This document shows, in pieces, positions 24,492 through 36,313 of a stretch of 64,000 bases of DNA. The notes under the pieces are model-generated. The model was not told where the DNA came from. It saw only the letters and a program-made list of their open reading frames with translations, and did not search any database. Source of the DNA: Polytrichum commune (lineage: Eukaryota; Streptophyta; Polytrichopsida; Polytrichales; Polytrichaceae); assembly GCA_950295325.1 (NCBI GenBank), contig OX485804.1, forward strand, positions 50,654,001 to 50,718,000, given 5' to 3'. How positions within the stretch are numbered: position 1 is the stretch's first letter; each line of letters starts with the position of its first letter. Both the position numbers and the translations under genes were made by a program.

Positions 24492-26630
24492 TTTAGGACT
24501 ATCTAGTGCAGTTTCTAGCTCCTTGCCCTTTGGCTCAACCTTGTCTTTTTGTGAGGTGTCCTAGTTGTACTCGTTCCTTTGCGGCAATGAACCTTCATTT
24601 GCAAATCTCAAATAGAAGATTGTCGTTAACATAGGTTTCTGGTGAAATTTGTGTGAAAAATCAACAACAAAGTGTCAATTGTGCGAGAAGTCCACTTCAA
24701 TCGAAACATGAGAAGTACATTTCAAAGGATAAGTTACATTTGTTGGAGAAGTTTGAATTGGGAGCCCCCTCCCTTCCCTTCCCTTCCCTATAGGAGCTCG
24801 ACATGTTTAGCCCTAACTTGTTACATGCCTTTCCGATGCGCCTCTAGGGACTACTACCAATGGCATGCTTTGTTTCCAAGTAATGTTTGAAGGAGATCTA
24901 CAAGGGACGGTGCTTGAATATTCGCGTCCTTATGCCAACCCTAGGTAAAGTTAATCCAGCTCCTTCGTGTCGAGATGTGGATCAATCAAAGTCTTTGAGT
25001 GAAAATGGCCCATGAGAACCTTAGAAAGTGAATTGGAGCTCCTTACTTTATGATTGTTGGTATGTCTTTCCTTCTTGAATCGTCTTCATGCAGTCGTAGG
25101 TACGCTAAAAGCTCATAACAACTTACTCTTGGAAATTGTTATTACAACACCTTTCATGTTGCGTTTGTTTCAAATTTGAGGGGTTGTGATGTCGTCATGG
25201 ATATAATTACATCCATGGTAAAATCACCTTAGTAATGGAAGCACATCCAAGTTGACCTTGAGTTCCATGCTTGATGTCACTCACAACCCCCTTACCAACA
25301 TGAACTTGTGGAGTCTAAGTAAACTCATCCATCGTGGATGAAGGGGGGGGGGTTTAGTAAACCCCCTCCCCTTTCCCTATCCCTCACCCACATTGGCAGG
25401 GTTGATTCATCCCAATGGATCTTGCAAGACTAATGCATGGTCCTTTATGCTTGTTTTTGGAGTCAAAATTACATTAAAACATAATAATTCAAACAATTAA
25501 ACCAATTCAATGCGTTTTCACCTTCCTAAAGGATGAGTTTACTTAGACCACATGCAATTCTAGTATACTCTCTCACCTACTTGGTCTTTATGCAGTGTGC
25601 CATCAATCACTAAAAGTCATGTAACAACACTTTGATTTATTTTATATATTAACGCCTTTACCATCGTTTATCATTGTTTACCATCATTTACCATCATGTT
25701 TATGATTTACAAAACAGTAACAATATAAGTGTCGTGATAAGACCAAAGTGTTGTGACATGCTCACTACTTTATAAACGGTGATAATTGGAACTTAGCTAA
25801 GTGGCCATGCATCATACATGTATATTCTCATGATGTCAGTTAACTAATTCCCCATATCAACTTAATCCCTTCATAAAATTGACAAACCGGGCACGGTTAT
25901 CACGTTCTCCCATCACATCCAACAGGCGCCAGTCGCTCATTGTGGGGGGGGGGGGGGGGGAAACCCACAAACCCTACTACATATACTTGTATACACACTT
26001 GTATATGCATCATGATTCTCACGACCATAGTAAAGTTAGAGCCTTTGCAACTTCTTTCCATGTTCACATGCTCTTTTCTACTTATTACGAGGGGCGGGCC
26101 ATAGCACCGGCAACCTCCCACCCTTCGTCCCCTATATGGTTATCCTCCCCCCCCCCCCCCACACCACCACCACCATGATGTCATTTGTGTGCTTGCAATG
26201 CGAACAATACACGCAATAATTTTGTTGGGGACCAAGCCTCCTAGCACCTTTACCAACACGAGTACATGAGTAGATCGCTCCTTTTGATTTTGCAAAAATT
26301 GCCTTTGGATACTTATAATACCTTATACTTACACACACACACACACACACACACACACTTACAAACATGCATTATCATGTGGTAGTAATATAAGTCCCCG
26401 CCCCTTGCCAATGTTATCAAAGTAAACTTACCATGGTCAATATTAGGATATCGAGTCATGCATGCTTTTCCTCTAGTAGCTTCCAACCTAGCTAAAAGAC
26501 TTAAAAAAGGACCCGTCTGAACATTGGGAGGCTTGAATCAAAACTGGGTGGGTTTAGATACTGTAGGTTTAACTTTTGCCATAACTACTTGGATACCTAG
26601 AACGTCTTGTCGTAACATTATTATTAAGCA
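24492..26630. other. Intergenic, no gene seen
   Basis: G/C homopolymer runs lie near 25345, 25945-25960 and 26147-26160, and a (CA)n microsatellite at 26331-26358. Motifs at 25315-25335 and 25515-25545 (GTAAACTCATCC and its inverse) form a loose inverted pair related to the 18345 element. No protein was recognised. Confidence 0.5.
26331..26358. repeat. (CA)n microsatellite
   Basis: A pure dinucleotide run of about 14 units. Confidence 0.9.
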
Positions 26631-26760
26631 ATGTGCGTTTGTTCGTTCATGTGGGCCCTGACGATGGGATGCCCCAACCTAGAAACTCCATCCGAGTCTC
26701 CTTGCACTAGGTTGGGGCATCCCGTGGTTATATTCTCAGGGCCCACACGAACGAACACAT
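26631..26760. mobile_element. Foldback element, ~60-bp arms
   Basis: The left arm 26631-26691 (with GTGGGCCCTGA and GGGATGCCCCAACCTAG) pairs with the right arm 26706-26760 around a 14-nt loop; the right arm has a small extra stretch (GGTTATATTCT). A single arm of the same family, reverse-complemented and extended by GCTTAATAATGTTA, lies at 770-844. Short non-coding foldbacks present twice are best read as MITE remnants. Confidence 0.65.
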
Positions 26761-27191
26761 GGTGGAATGTAAATGCATCTTGAAAGTGCCTACGGTGGCA
26801 TTATAACGCGGCCCTTGTAGCTGTACGTCATCGTATACCATGGCCCAGGGGTTCCCTAACTTAGTTAGTATAAGAATATCATCCAAGGCTTCCGGCCTAG
26901 CTTCCGGCCTAGCTAGAAGACATTGGAAAGGGGCCTGCAGTCTCATCAAAGGCTGGGAGGCTCCAGATGCAGGGTTTAGGTTGCCATTAATACGAAGCTT
27001 CGGATGTGTGCATGTTGGAGATCGAAACGCATGTTTTTTGCACCCGTCGTGGGTTCCAAGTGGCTGAACCTGACTACTACTACTACTACTTCTTCACCAA
27101 ACTCGGAGCCAACCCTAAAAATATTCCGCAACCATGCGCTGACAGGGATAGATACATAGCTAGCCATAAATTGCGATACCAACAGACGAAC

Positions 27192-27222
<31 letters not shown>

Positions 27223-28506
27223 AAAGAAAAGAAAAGAAGAGAAGCACCACTAAGTTACTTCACATTCGGAGGCTCAGTTTTTCACATTGCTTCTGGGCCT
27301 CCCAAAAGCGAAGAGCAGGCTGCAGAGACGGTTGGGTTGCGTGCATAAATTGATGAGGGCCTTTGGACTCATTTGTCTGTTTTGTGGACGGGTTACAATC
27401 AGTGTACTACTGTGGTATGTAGTTGTGGCTCCTATATATTGCAGGCTAGGGTCACGTCTCTTTGGCATTTTATTTTTTGGATGATATGATATGGCCTAGG
27501 GTAGGGTCATGCAGGGCCTTCAATTTCGGCTGCACAAACTTTGGCCCAAACAATTTGAGTGTAGGCAGGCAGGCTGGTAAATTCCTACCACTACTGTAAC
27601 GTGAGACTCCAGGGCCGGCCTGAGACATACCTTACTCCACGTAGTGTGCTTCAATCAGTGGCTAATCAGTGACCAGGGGTTGGTGGTGTCTACGTAAACT
27701 CATCCTTGGTTAGGTGAAAGCACAATGAAGTACTTTATAAGCTACAAATGCGTATTCACTACAAGAGTATATATATATATATATAAAAGGCCTAGGCAAT
27801 CGACCTACAGCCATTCGAAACTTGTTCTATGTAGTTGAAAAACTCGCAAATCTAGCACTGTGGTAGATTTGTGTTGTTCTTTCAACGATGTGGGATGATT
27901 GTTAAAGGATTTGACTCTAAAAACGACATAGAACATATGGAATTAGTGCTATGGGATACGATTGGGATGAATCAACCGTCGATGTAGGCGACTTGTTGTT
28001 AACAGGGCCTCTTTCATCGGCAATGAATGAGTTTATTATACGGACGAGTCACGAACCCCAAGTCTCACTGAAGGCTACTATGCACTTGTAGCTCCCCCTG
28101 TATTGGGGGCTAGGGTAAAGTACCTACCCCCTCCCGGTGGCCGGTTAATTCACCGTCTGTTGGGGATATGGCGTAGGGTAGGGGTCGCGCATGCCTTCAA
28201 TTTTGGCTGCAAAAGGCTTTGGCCCCAAACAAAATTGACGTGTAGGTTAGTAGCCCCTAATAACGTTGTAACGTCTTCTCGCGGGCGGGCGGTGTGTGTG
28301 TGTGTGTGTGTAAGCCTGTACCTTACTCAACGTATTGTGCTCCATGAATATTACAGCTTTTGACTTTGGAGGCAGTGTTGGCAAGTGGTAGCCACAGCTC
28401 AGTTTGAAAGGTTCAACAAAGCCAATCACTCTTATTACTAGTGTTGTAGGCTGCTTTCCACCATAGGGGTGAGGGAGGGAGGGAGGACAAGGGGGCCGAT
28501 GAGGGC
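26761..28506. other. Intergenic, no gene seen
   Basis: Triplet run near 27072-27090, AAAG run at about 27194-27232, AT run at 27770-27785, GT run near 28292-28310. Segment 27835-27890 is a worn copy of the 1922-1970 palindrome. The frame at 27006-27353 is made mostly of these microsatellites. Confidence 0.5.
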
Positions 28507-28591
28507 GAGAGATCCCGTCAATCGAGCCATTGAAATTGGCGCCAAAGCGGAGAGATCCTCTCAATCAAGCCATTGAAACTGGCTCCAATCT
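28507..28591. repeat. Tandem duplication of a 43-bp unit
   Basis: Two units, starting at 28507 and 28550, share GAGAGATCC, TCAATC, AGCCATTGAAA and TGGC. The junction contains TTGGCGCCAAA, a palindromic E2F-like sequence, and GGCGCCAAAG recurs near 28655. No gene is nearby, so this is only a repeat. Confidence 0.7.
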
Positions 28592-30605
28592 CCTCACTAG
28601 GGGCCAAGGCCGGGAACAAAATAATGAGGTGGCATCCTACATGACACGGTTTTTGGCGCCAAAGCCTGGGTGGCGAAGGAAAATGAGTGCGGGGCTAGGC
28701 TACTCCTTTGGAGGGTCAACCCGATGCCCTTGCGATCGGGCGGCCAGGATCGCACGGAGCCCGTTTGACCCCAACCCCTAGTGTGGTAGAGTGGTCCTTC
28801 CTTAGCTTGACACAAACAGGGGTGGAACCCACCTCACTGGAGACCAACCCCCGGACCAGGTCTTGAAACTCCCACTCAAGCAACTACCCACACCCTGTGT
28901 TTTGATCCATTCCGCAACTACACAAATAATACAAGGGTACAGAAGGGGTTTGGCAAGCCCAATCCCCATGCCTGCAGTTACTGCCGGGTACGAGGGTAAT
29001 AGAGCAAATGTGGTCCCCATGTCCGGGGAGGGGATTTTCTTTGGGGCATAAGCTTAATCCGGGTGGCTTCCAACCCGCTTCCATGTGTGACGTCTTTTGG
29101 TCTGTCTTTTTACTCATTCGAGGTGTATTCTCTTTGGTAAATTCCTCAAACACGACCTTCCTCGGTAATTTTCCCGAACGTTCAACTTCCAGTGGCTATT
29201 TCGCCAACTCAACTGGCTCGTTTGTAACTGGTTGTCGGTTCTCCCTATTCATTGTGTGGTCTGCTATTGTGAGCAAATATTTCTAAGCGCATAGACTGAT
29301 GTGAACGCGGGGTCGCATTAGAGAACACTTTACGTCCAGTTAGCAATTGCAAATCACCTAGACCCGGGTTTCCAAGTTTCAAAATCGGAGTTGAGATGCA
29401 AAATTACAGGGGGTCCAAGTGAGGATTCGGGACATAACTTGTGCTAGATGTACAATGGTCTTCACTAGTGAGAAAAGGAATGGAGTGGCACCATGCACGT
29501 GGGAACGATGCATAGGAGTCATATTATGAAGACTTAGTGTTTGGTATGTTGGTGAGGTGCTTTGCAAGAGTAACCTCCCTTCCATTTAGCGGAAGTCATT
29601 CTCTCTCTCACTTTCCCCCCCCCCCCCAACTCCTCCCCCCTATTGGCCACAATCAAGATGGTTCCGTTTCTAAGGCACCGGATTGAGTGGAGACATTCCT
29701 CTTTGGTTTTGTGAACTCACTCCGATCTTTTTCAAAAAATAAAAAATAAAAATCACTTAAACCTCCCAATAGTGTAAACATGTATACATTTTGAACACAT
29801 AATCCAATCCCAATCCAATCTCATCATAACATGTGTCTTCTTGGCACCCATCTCTAGGTGCAAGCCTTGCCCCATATAAACCACTCAATTATGTATGTCC
29901 AATTAAGAAACGTGACCACATAAGGCACGCATACCTTACCTTACCTTACCTTACTGGTCACACCACACAGGACAATATTCTTGCGTCTGTGAAATTACAG
30001 CGCTCACAATGACCAGGCTAATTCAGGCACGCGGTTGGACACGGGATCAATAATTCGGTTCATCCTAGCCTTTTCCCCTGTTTTCCCTTTTCTTACAATA
30101 CTACGACGACTGCTACTGCTGCTACTACTACTAATAAAATGCCTTTATTTGTTGGAATGGTTGGAAGAATGTCGACTGCGGGTCATATCCTTGTCACCGG
30201 GCGAGATGATCAACTTCGTTAGTCTAACTTATGCAGCTTCATAAATGCCAAAGATCAGCCGAACAGGGGGGGGGAGACAATCCGAGATGATCATGTCAGC
30301 CTTCCCTGTTGCCCACACAGATCATCATCCTGCCCAGCTAGCTACTCCTTCTTCCTCCCTCCCTCCCTCATCACTCGCACTTCCTTCCTTCCTTCTTTTG
30401 CAAACTTTCCATCCGCTCCCATCTCTCTCTCTCACACCAGACGGTCGCGCAGCGCAGCTTGGATTGTGGGAATTAAATTATCGGAAGGGAGGCACACCTC
30501 GGATCCTGGCTATGGCCAAAGTGTCCTTTGAAGGCTCAGAGGGTTGTGGTGGTGTGAGACAGTTCGCGTGAACACTCCTCCATCCACGAGCATCGCCCAC
30601 GCTCT
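28592..30605. other. Intergenic, dispersed-repeat fragments
   Basis: Segments 29365-29430 and 29760-29930 are the two ends of the family marked by GAGTTGAGATGCAAA and by CATAATCCAATC with GACCACATAAGG. The middle is replaced by unrelated DNA. A (CTTAC)n run lies at 29930-29955. No gene recognised. Confidence 0.5.
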
Positions 30606-31681
30606 ATGTGCACATGACACTCTACCTACCCTTTAAACGTCTACGGTATGTGTGTGGCCCTAGCGAGTGTGGCCACTTCCAACTCCCCCTACATTTCGGG
30701 CCGTCGGATTGGACCGGACCGGACCGGACCGGATCGGATCGGATTGGGATGGGAATCGTCTCATCCGATTCGCAGTTGTGCATGATGTAGGCTGCCAATT
30801 TCAAGTTTATGAATTGGAGCTGAGATGCAAACTTTGTAGGAGGTCAAGGTGCTATGTGCACACACTACCTAACTTCAACATCTATAGTATGTGTGTGTGG
30901 CCCAAGTGTGGGCACTTCCAACTCCCCCTAAATTTCAGGCCGTTGGAATGGATTGGGAATTGTCTCATCCGGTTCGCAATTGTGGATGATGTAGGCTGCC
31001 AATTTCAAGTTTTGAATTGGAGTTGAGATGCAAACATTGTAGGAGGTCAAAGTGCTATGTGCACACACTACCTAACTTCAACATCTATAGTATGTGTGTG
31101 TGGCCCTAGTGTGGGCACTTCCAACTCCCCCTAAATTCCGGGCCGTTGGATTGGATTGGATCAAGAATCATCTCATTTGGTTAGCAATTGTGGATGGTGA
31201 AGGCTACCAATTTTAAGTTTATGAATTGGAGTTGAGATGTGAACTTTGTAGGAGGTCAAAGTGCTATGTGCACACACTACCTAACTTCAACATCTAAGGT
31301 ATGTGTGTGGCCCTGGTGTGGGCACTTCCAACTCCCCCTAAATTTCGGGCCGTTGGATCGGATCGGATTGGGAATTGTCTCATTTGGTTAGCAATTGTGG
31401 ATGATGTAGGCTGTCAATTTCAAGTTTATGAATTGGAGTTGAGATGTAAACATTGTAGGAGGTCAAAGTGCTATGTGCACACACTACCTAACTTCAACAT
31501 CTAAGGTATGTATGTGGCCCTAATGTGGGCAAATTCAACTCCCCCTACAATTTTGGCCGTTGGATCGGATCGTGTTGAATTGGATTTGTCTTGTCCGGTT
31601 AGCGATTGTGAATGATTTGTGGACTGTCGATTTTAAGTTTTAGTATTGGAGTTGAGATCTAAATGTCATAGGACGTCAAAG
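30606..31681. repeat. Satellite-like array, five ~207-bp units
   Basis: Units begin at ATGTGCAC at 30606, 30854, 31057, 31266 and 31473, so spacings are 248, 203, 209 and 207 bp. Each holds ACTACCTAACTTCAACATCT (variant in unit 1), GTATGTGTGTGGCCC, CACTTCCAACTCCCCCTA, GGGCCGTTGGAT (with variants) and GAGTTGAGATG. Unit 1 is longer partly through a GGACC/GGATC pentamer run near 30715-30745. The frames through the array arise from repetition. Weaker relatives continue at 31818 and near 32510. Confidence 0.9.
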
Positions 31682-32900
31682 TGGAGATTCTCTTTTGCCT
31701 TTAAGTGATCACAGATGTCCTCCCAACTATGGTGTTCAGTCTTGAATCTAGAAGGGTTCACATGTTTAGAGCACACAATCCAATCTCATCATAACACATG
31801 TTTTTTGGGTGTCTATGTGCACACACCACCTAACTTTAACATCTAAAGTATGTGGTCCTATAGTGGGCAATTCCAACTCCCCATACAATTTTGGCCGTTG
31901 GATTGGATCAAGAATTGCCAATGATGCACACTATCAATTTGAAGTCCAAAATCAAAATTGAGATGTAAAGGTAATAGGAGATCAAAGTGGAGATTCTCTT
32001 TTGTCTTTAAGTGATCACATAGGCCCACCCAAGTGATGTTAAATAATAAATCTAGGACAGTTTGACATGTTTAGAGCACAAAGTCCAATCTCATCTTAAT
32101 ATATGTCTTTGTGGTGTTCATTTTTAATTGCATACCCTATCATATACCACTAAACTAGATTCATCCAATGAAGGAGAGTGACCACATACCTTAGAGGTTG
32201 TTCATGTAATTCCTTTAGAAAAGCATAACACAAAGTGTCCATAGAATTGGACAAGGTTAAGGTCCCAAGTCCGTTCGAAGTAAACCCCTAAAATACTATG
32301 TAGTCTAAACATTTCTTATTGTTAGTTGATTGGCACTAGAATCGATTTCAAAGATCACAAATTGGTTTAGTAAAAAACATTTGAGCTTAAAATAACCATA
32401 AACCCATATGGGGTCAGTTTTTTTTTGTTTGACATGGATGGTAGAGAGGTATGCAACACTTCCCTCTCACCCACCAAGATGCCAAATGGATAACAATCAT
32501 CGTGAATTTCAGTAAGGTTTATGACCCTATTGTGGGCAATGCCAATCTCACAAACAACATAGGTTGTTGGATTGGATTAATTTTTTCTCATTCAATTAAC
32601 AACTAACAAACCACAAAGTTTGTCACTTATGAGTTTCGAATTGGAGTGTAGATGCAAAAGTTATAAGAAGTCAAAGTGAAAGTTATATTTCTCCTTGAGA
32701 GATCACATAGGCTCTCCCAAATAGATTAACTAAATAAATTTAACTTAGAGTGATTAACATATTTTGAAAACATAGTTCAATCTTGTCATTGTATATATAT
32801 ATAGATGTGTGTGTGTGTGTTTAATTTATTTTTTAACATACAAGTCAAAATATAGGTCCCTGACTAAGAGGAGTGACCACATAAGTCCCACATCTCTTAC
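31682..32900. repeat. Degenerate extension of the array and dispersed-repeat copies
   Basis: A sixth, worn unit starts near 31818 and a seventh trace lies near 32510. Between and after them, 31690-31810, 31980-32215 and 32640-32890 carry the order: CAAAGTG, GATCACATAGG, ACATGTTTAGAGCACA, TCCAATCTCATC, GACCACATA. The array therefore probably expanded from one part of this dispersed family. Confidence 0.55.
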
Positions 32901-33615
32901 CTCCAGATTGAAAGGATTGAAATCGCACCCTAAATGAAATAAAATGAGCTCCTGCATAGAATGGAAAATTGAAATTATCATGTTGCCCCCATATTTCACA
33001 TGAAAACTTACTACCCAGAGGTGTTGGATCTGGGTCTCTTTATGTGTGTTTTCTTCAATGTTTTTGCACCAAGAGTGTTTTGAACCAATAATTGTCACTG
33101 TGTTTCATCGTCCTTGTGGAGTCGTGTCCAATTGAGTTTGTAACTCTGAACCATAGTTGAGTCAAAAACGACAAGAAACTAGAGCACTAGGAGCCAAATG
33201 TGGGGTTGTGAATGATACCTCTAACTTTTCTTTGATTACCTTGACCACAATAAAATTTCTGCTTTCATGTTGATGTGCCACGAGTCCCGAAGAAGGCCTC
33301 CCTAACACTCCTAATATACACTTATTTAAAGCTTGGATGTGCAGAGCATCCCCACAAGTTGTCCTTATGGACACCTCTTAAGGTTGAGGCATCTATAACT
33401 GATAAAATAAAGAGAGTTTGCATCTGTTTAGGAGGAGTGATGGTGGGAAATTATTTTTTCCTTGCGAAGAGAAACAAATTCTGACAAGAATGTAATTTTT
33501 CAAATAATATGCAACACATAGAAAGAAGTAGTTTGCCTCTTTTTGTAAGAACATCAATTATCAATATCTCACAACTTTTGATCGTACAAAAATCAGTTTC
33601 AGATTTTTATATGTA

Positions 33616-34110
33616 ATGTCTTGTGGGTCACACAAATTTCCCTCCATATTTTGTCCCCTATGCAACCATGGCTTCCATAAAGTAGACACATGGCCCCACC
33701 TACATGCCTCTTGCGCTCACCCCTTCATTAGTGGTCTCCAACTTGACAAACGCAACAAAGCTCTTCACCATGTCAAAGAAATGCTCTTCACCCACCAAAA
33801 TTGAACCTACCGATTGCCATGATATATATTTAGACACCACCGTCCAAAGAAAAGTGGAAATAAATCCCTCTATGGTCACTACCCACTGCTAGAAGGTCAA
33901 ACCACTCATTGTCCAAATTGCCTCGCGATGGGGTGGAGTAGATTCACACAAACTCACAACAACTATTTGAACACCTCAAACTCCCCATTTTCAAATTCCA
34001 AACAATGCAGAAACACCTCCATACTTTAGCCCTTAACTCCCTCTTTGCCTTAACCTCGAACAAAAGATAACTCAAAGCCATCGTATCCTCCTCCCAATAC
34101 CATCGCCCGG
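33616..34110 (+). pseudogene. Decayed LINE: C-terminal end of reverse-transcriptase ORF
   Basis: Reading plus strand, CPLC at 33652 is followed by DTWPHLHASC, a C-x2-C-x11-H-x4-C zinc motif, then RNKALHHV. This layout is typical of the region after the reverse transcriptase in some plant non-LTR elements. In another frame near 33930-34075, HTNSQQLFEHLKLP and MQKHLHTLALNSLFALTSNKR follow in the order I recall for the tail of that ORF. Stops and frame changes interrupt it. No reverse-transcriptase core motifs were found upstream, so only a 5'-truncated 3' end remains. Subfamily not assigned. Confidence 0.5.
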
Positions 34111-34283
34111 CCTCATACACGCAATAAAACATGAAAAGTGCATTGACCACAAGCAAGCCTCTCCGCTCCCTTAGCTCATGATAAAAAAAATTCCACCTAC
34201 GTACATTGATTGGGGTCTGACGGTGTTCAAACCCGGACCTCCCCCACTATCATCTCTCAACCTCAACCTCACCCCCCCCCCCG

Positions 34284-34316
<33 letters not shown>

Positions 34317-35348
34317 TCTTTCAGTGGCTACCATCCACATCCACTTACCTAACTAACTCCCACCACTATTACCAAAGGAAGAAAACTCGCCACTTTAAAT
34401 TTGTTTAAATTACCTTGTATAGAGCCCACTTGGGAAAAGGGGTAGTAGCTCATGGGCAAAGAGGCTTCTTATTCATGCTTGCCCTCAAGGGAGTTGACAC
34501 CTATATATGTTTAGAGTCTTGTATCTCATAAAAAATCAGTTCTGATCATGGGATCCACCGTTTGAAAAGTTGATATAGATTTCAAGTGCAAAGTATATAA
34601 AGGAACTACGCATCTACATATAGCAACACATGGGAGATCCCTATCTCCTATTACGAACCACCTCATGTGTTTGAAAGAAAAGAACGCCTTCCATGATTGA
34701 AGATGCTAACACACAATATATGTATAACATGGCAAATAACAAGACTTACACACTCGTGGGGTGGTTGGTTGTACACCAATCCTTGTTTACCATTTCCTCA
34801 CAACCCCTCAATGAATGCACAATTTCTATTTGACATTGATATTCAACCATCAATGAAACCTTCCTCTCCCTCTTAAGTGCCCTAGGACCCAAGATGGGGT
34901 GCTATGGTCAACTTAATTTAACTTTGAGAAAGAAATCTCCACCTCCAACCCAAATTTGCCACCACGCCTAGTTAAAACTCTAAGATTGTCATGTATCTTC
35001 ATACGATCCACACCTGATTGTTTGTCGATGCTTAATGCCATGCTAGTTGTTCCTTCATGCATCTCCACCACTTTAGTTGTTCTCCATGCTCTCTACCACT
35101 ACTTAGTTGGCGAGATATCCTTATCCTTGTCGCCGATCCACTTTAGTTAGGGTTATCAACAAGGGGGCAAATGTACATGCCACCTACATTATTGTGGTCA
35201 TCGAGTCAACTGCTCATCTCACACACGCCTAGTAGGCGAAGAATAGTGGATGATCAAATAGCCCAAGTACGATTGTTAAGGAAAAGTCCATACCTCAATT
35301 GAAACAACATGATGCAAACGAAGAGACTCCCTAACTCATACTAGCGTT
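34111..35348. other. Intergenic, no gene seen
   Basis: A C-rich then A-rich homopolymer stretch lies at 34272-34309. It could be related to a LINE tail 160 bp downstream of the decayed ORF, but other sequence lies between. The remainder is unrecognised. Confidence 0.5.
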
Positions 35349-35800
35349 GGCAAGTATAAGCGTCATCGTTTTGAATTACCACTAGTTACTACAACCTCCG
35401 TAGTCGCGTTGCTCGTTTCATTCCGGCGATGCACGGAAGGTGAATCGGAGAGCTGGTAATATCTTCGTATGACAACTATTAGCCCACCCACACTTACATG
35501 TGCGGGCCACTAGTGAACGATTCCTACCAGCAGGGGCCACTTTTAGAGTTGGTCTAACTAGTGAGAACCACCGGTTGCAACCAGTGTTAGTACTCACCGT
35601 TCAGTGGTGGCCCGCACCAGTAAGTGTGGGTGGGCTATATGTGGACAAACATAGGCTCTATAATTCCCACTACTGATGGCAATCGTAAGCATTATCCTTT
35701 TGAATTATCACTAGTTACTACAACACCCGTAAGGCGCGCTGCTAATTTTCATCCCTGATGATGAAACGGAAGCTGAATTGCAGAGGCATTTCGTATACGA
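35349..35800. mobile_element. Foldback flanked by ~120-bp direct repeats
   Basis: The core 35482-35635 has inverted ends: GCCCACCCACACTTAC and GTAAGTGTGGGTGGGC, with GCGGGCCACT matched by GTGGCCCGC; TA lies on both sides. On each side is a direct repeat, 35349-35471 and 35678-35800, sharing TTTTGAATTA, CACTAGTTACTACAAC and the order GAAGCTGAAT/GAAGGTGAAT to TTCGTAT. This is either an insertion inside a tandem duplication or a larger composite element. Confidence 0.6.
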
Positions 35801-36197
35801 ATTGGCTAAGTTAGTAGGACAAATGTGGCCCCACAAGTGTAAGGGGGTGCACGTGGGGTGGAGTCTGGAGTTTGTTGTAATAAGAGAAGAGCCTCCTTCA
35901 ACAAAGGCTCTGCTTTCAATACCGGACTGGCAAGGGGTAGAGATGATATGATAGGTCTTTCTTTCTTTCTTTCTTTCCTTCTTTTCTTTTTTTTCCCCCT
36001 TCCCCTCCTTGCCTGCCCAGCTGCCCGCCACCACCGGGTTCACATTTGTGGCGCCCTTATCCCCAACCCCAGCGCCCTGTGATGATACACACCCCAGAGC
36101 AACTCACACCCCCCAAAAATCATGAGAAAAGTTGCCGAAATTATCATGTGAGTACCTGGAATTGCAGTTCCAAAGGCCTCCACCTCCCCCTACTGCT

Positions 36198-36250
36198 GTA
36201 GTAGTAGTAGTAGTAGTAGTAGTAGTACTGCTGCTGCTGCTGCTGCTGCA
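36198..36250. repeat. (TAG)n(CTG)n triplet run
   Basis: An uninterrupted run of TAG units followed by CTG units. Homopolymer frames here (Val, Leu, Ser, Thr) are artefacts. Confidence 0.9.
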
Positions 36251-36313
36251 CTTCATGTGGTGGACGTCACCAGGCGACCGTGGAGGGGGGCCCCCTCCAC
36301 CCCCCTCCCCATC

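Noticed and set aside
30622-31504. Repeated frames with similar peptides in the 30.6-31.7 kb array
   Set aside because: The similarity comes from the tandem DNA repeat; frames are broken in some units and show no family motif.
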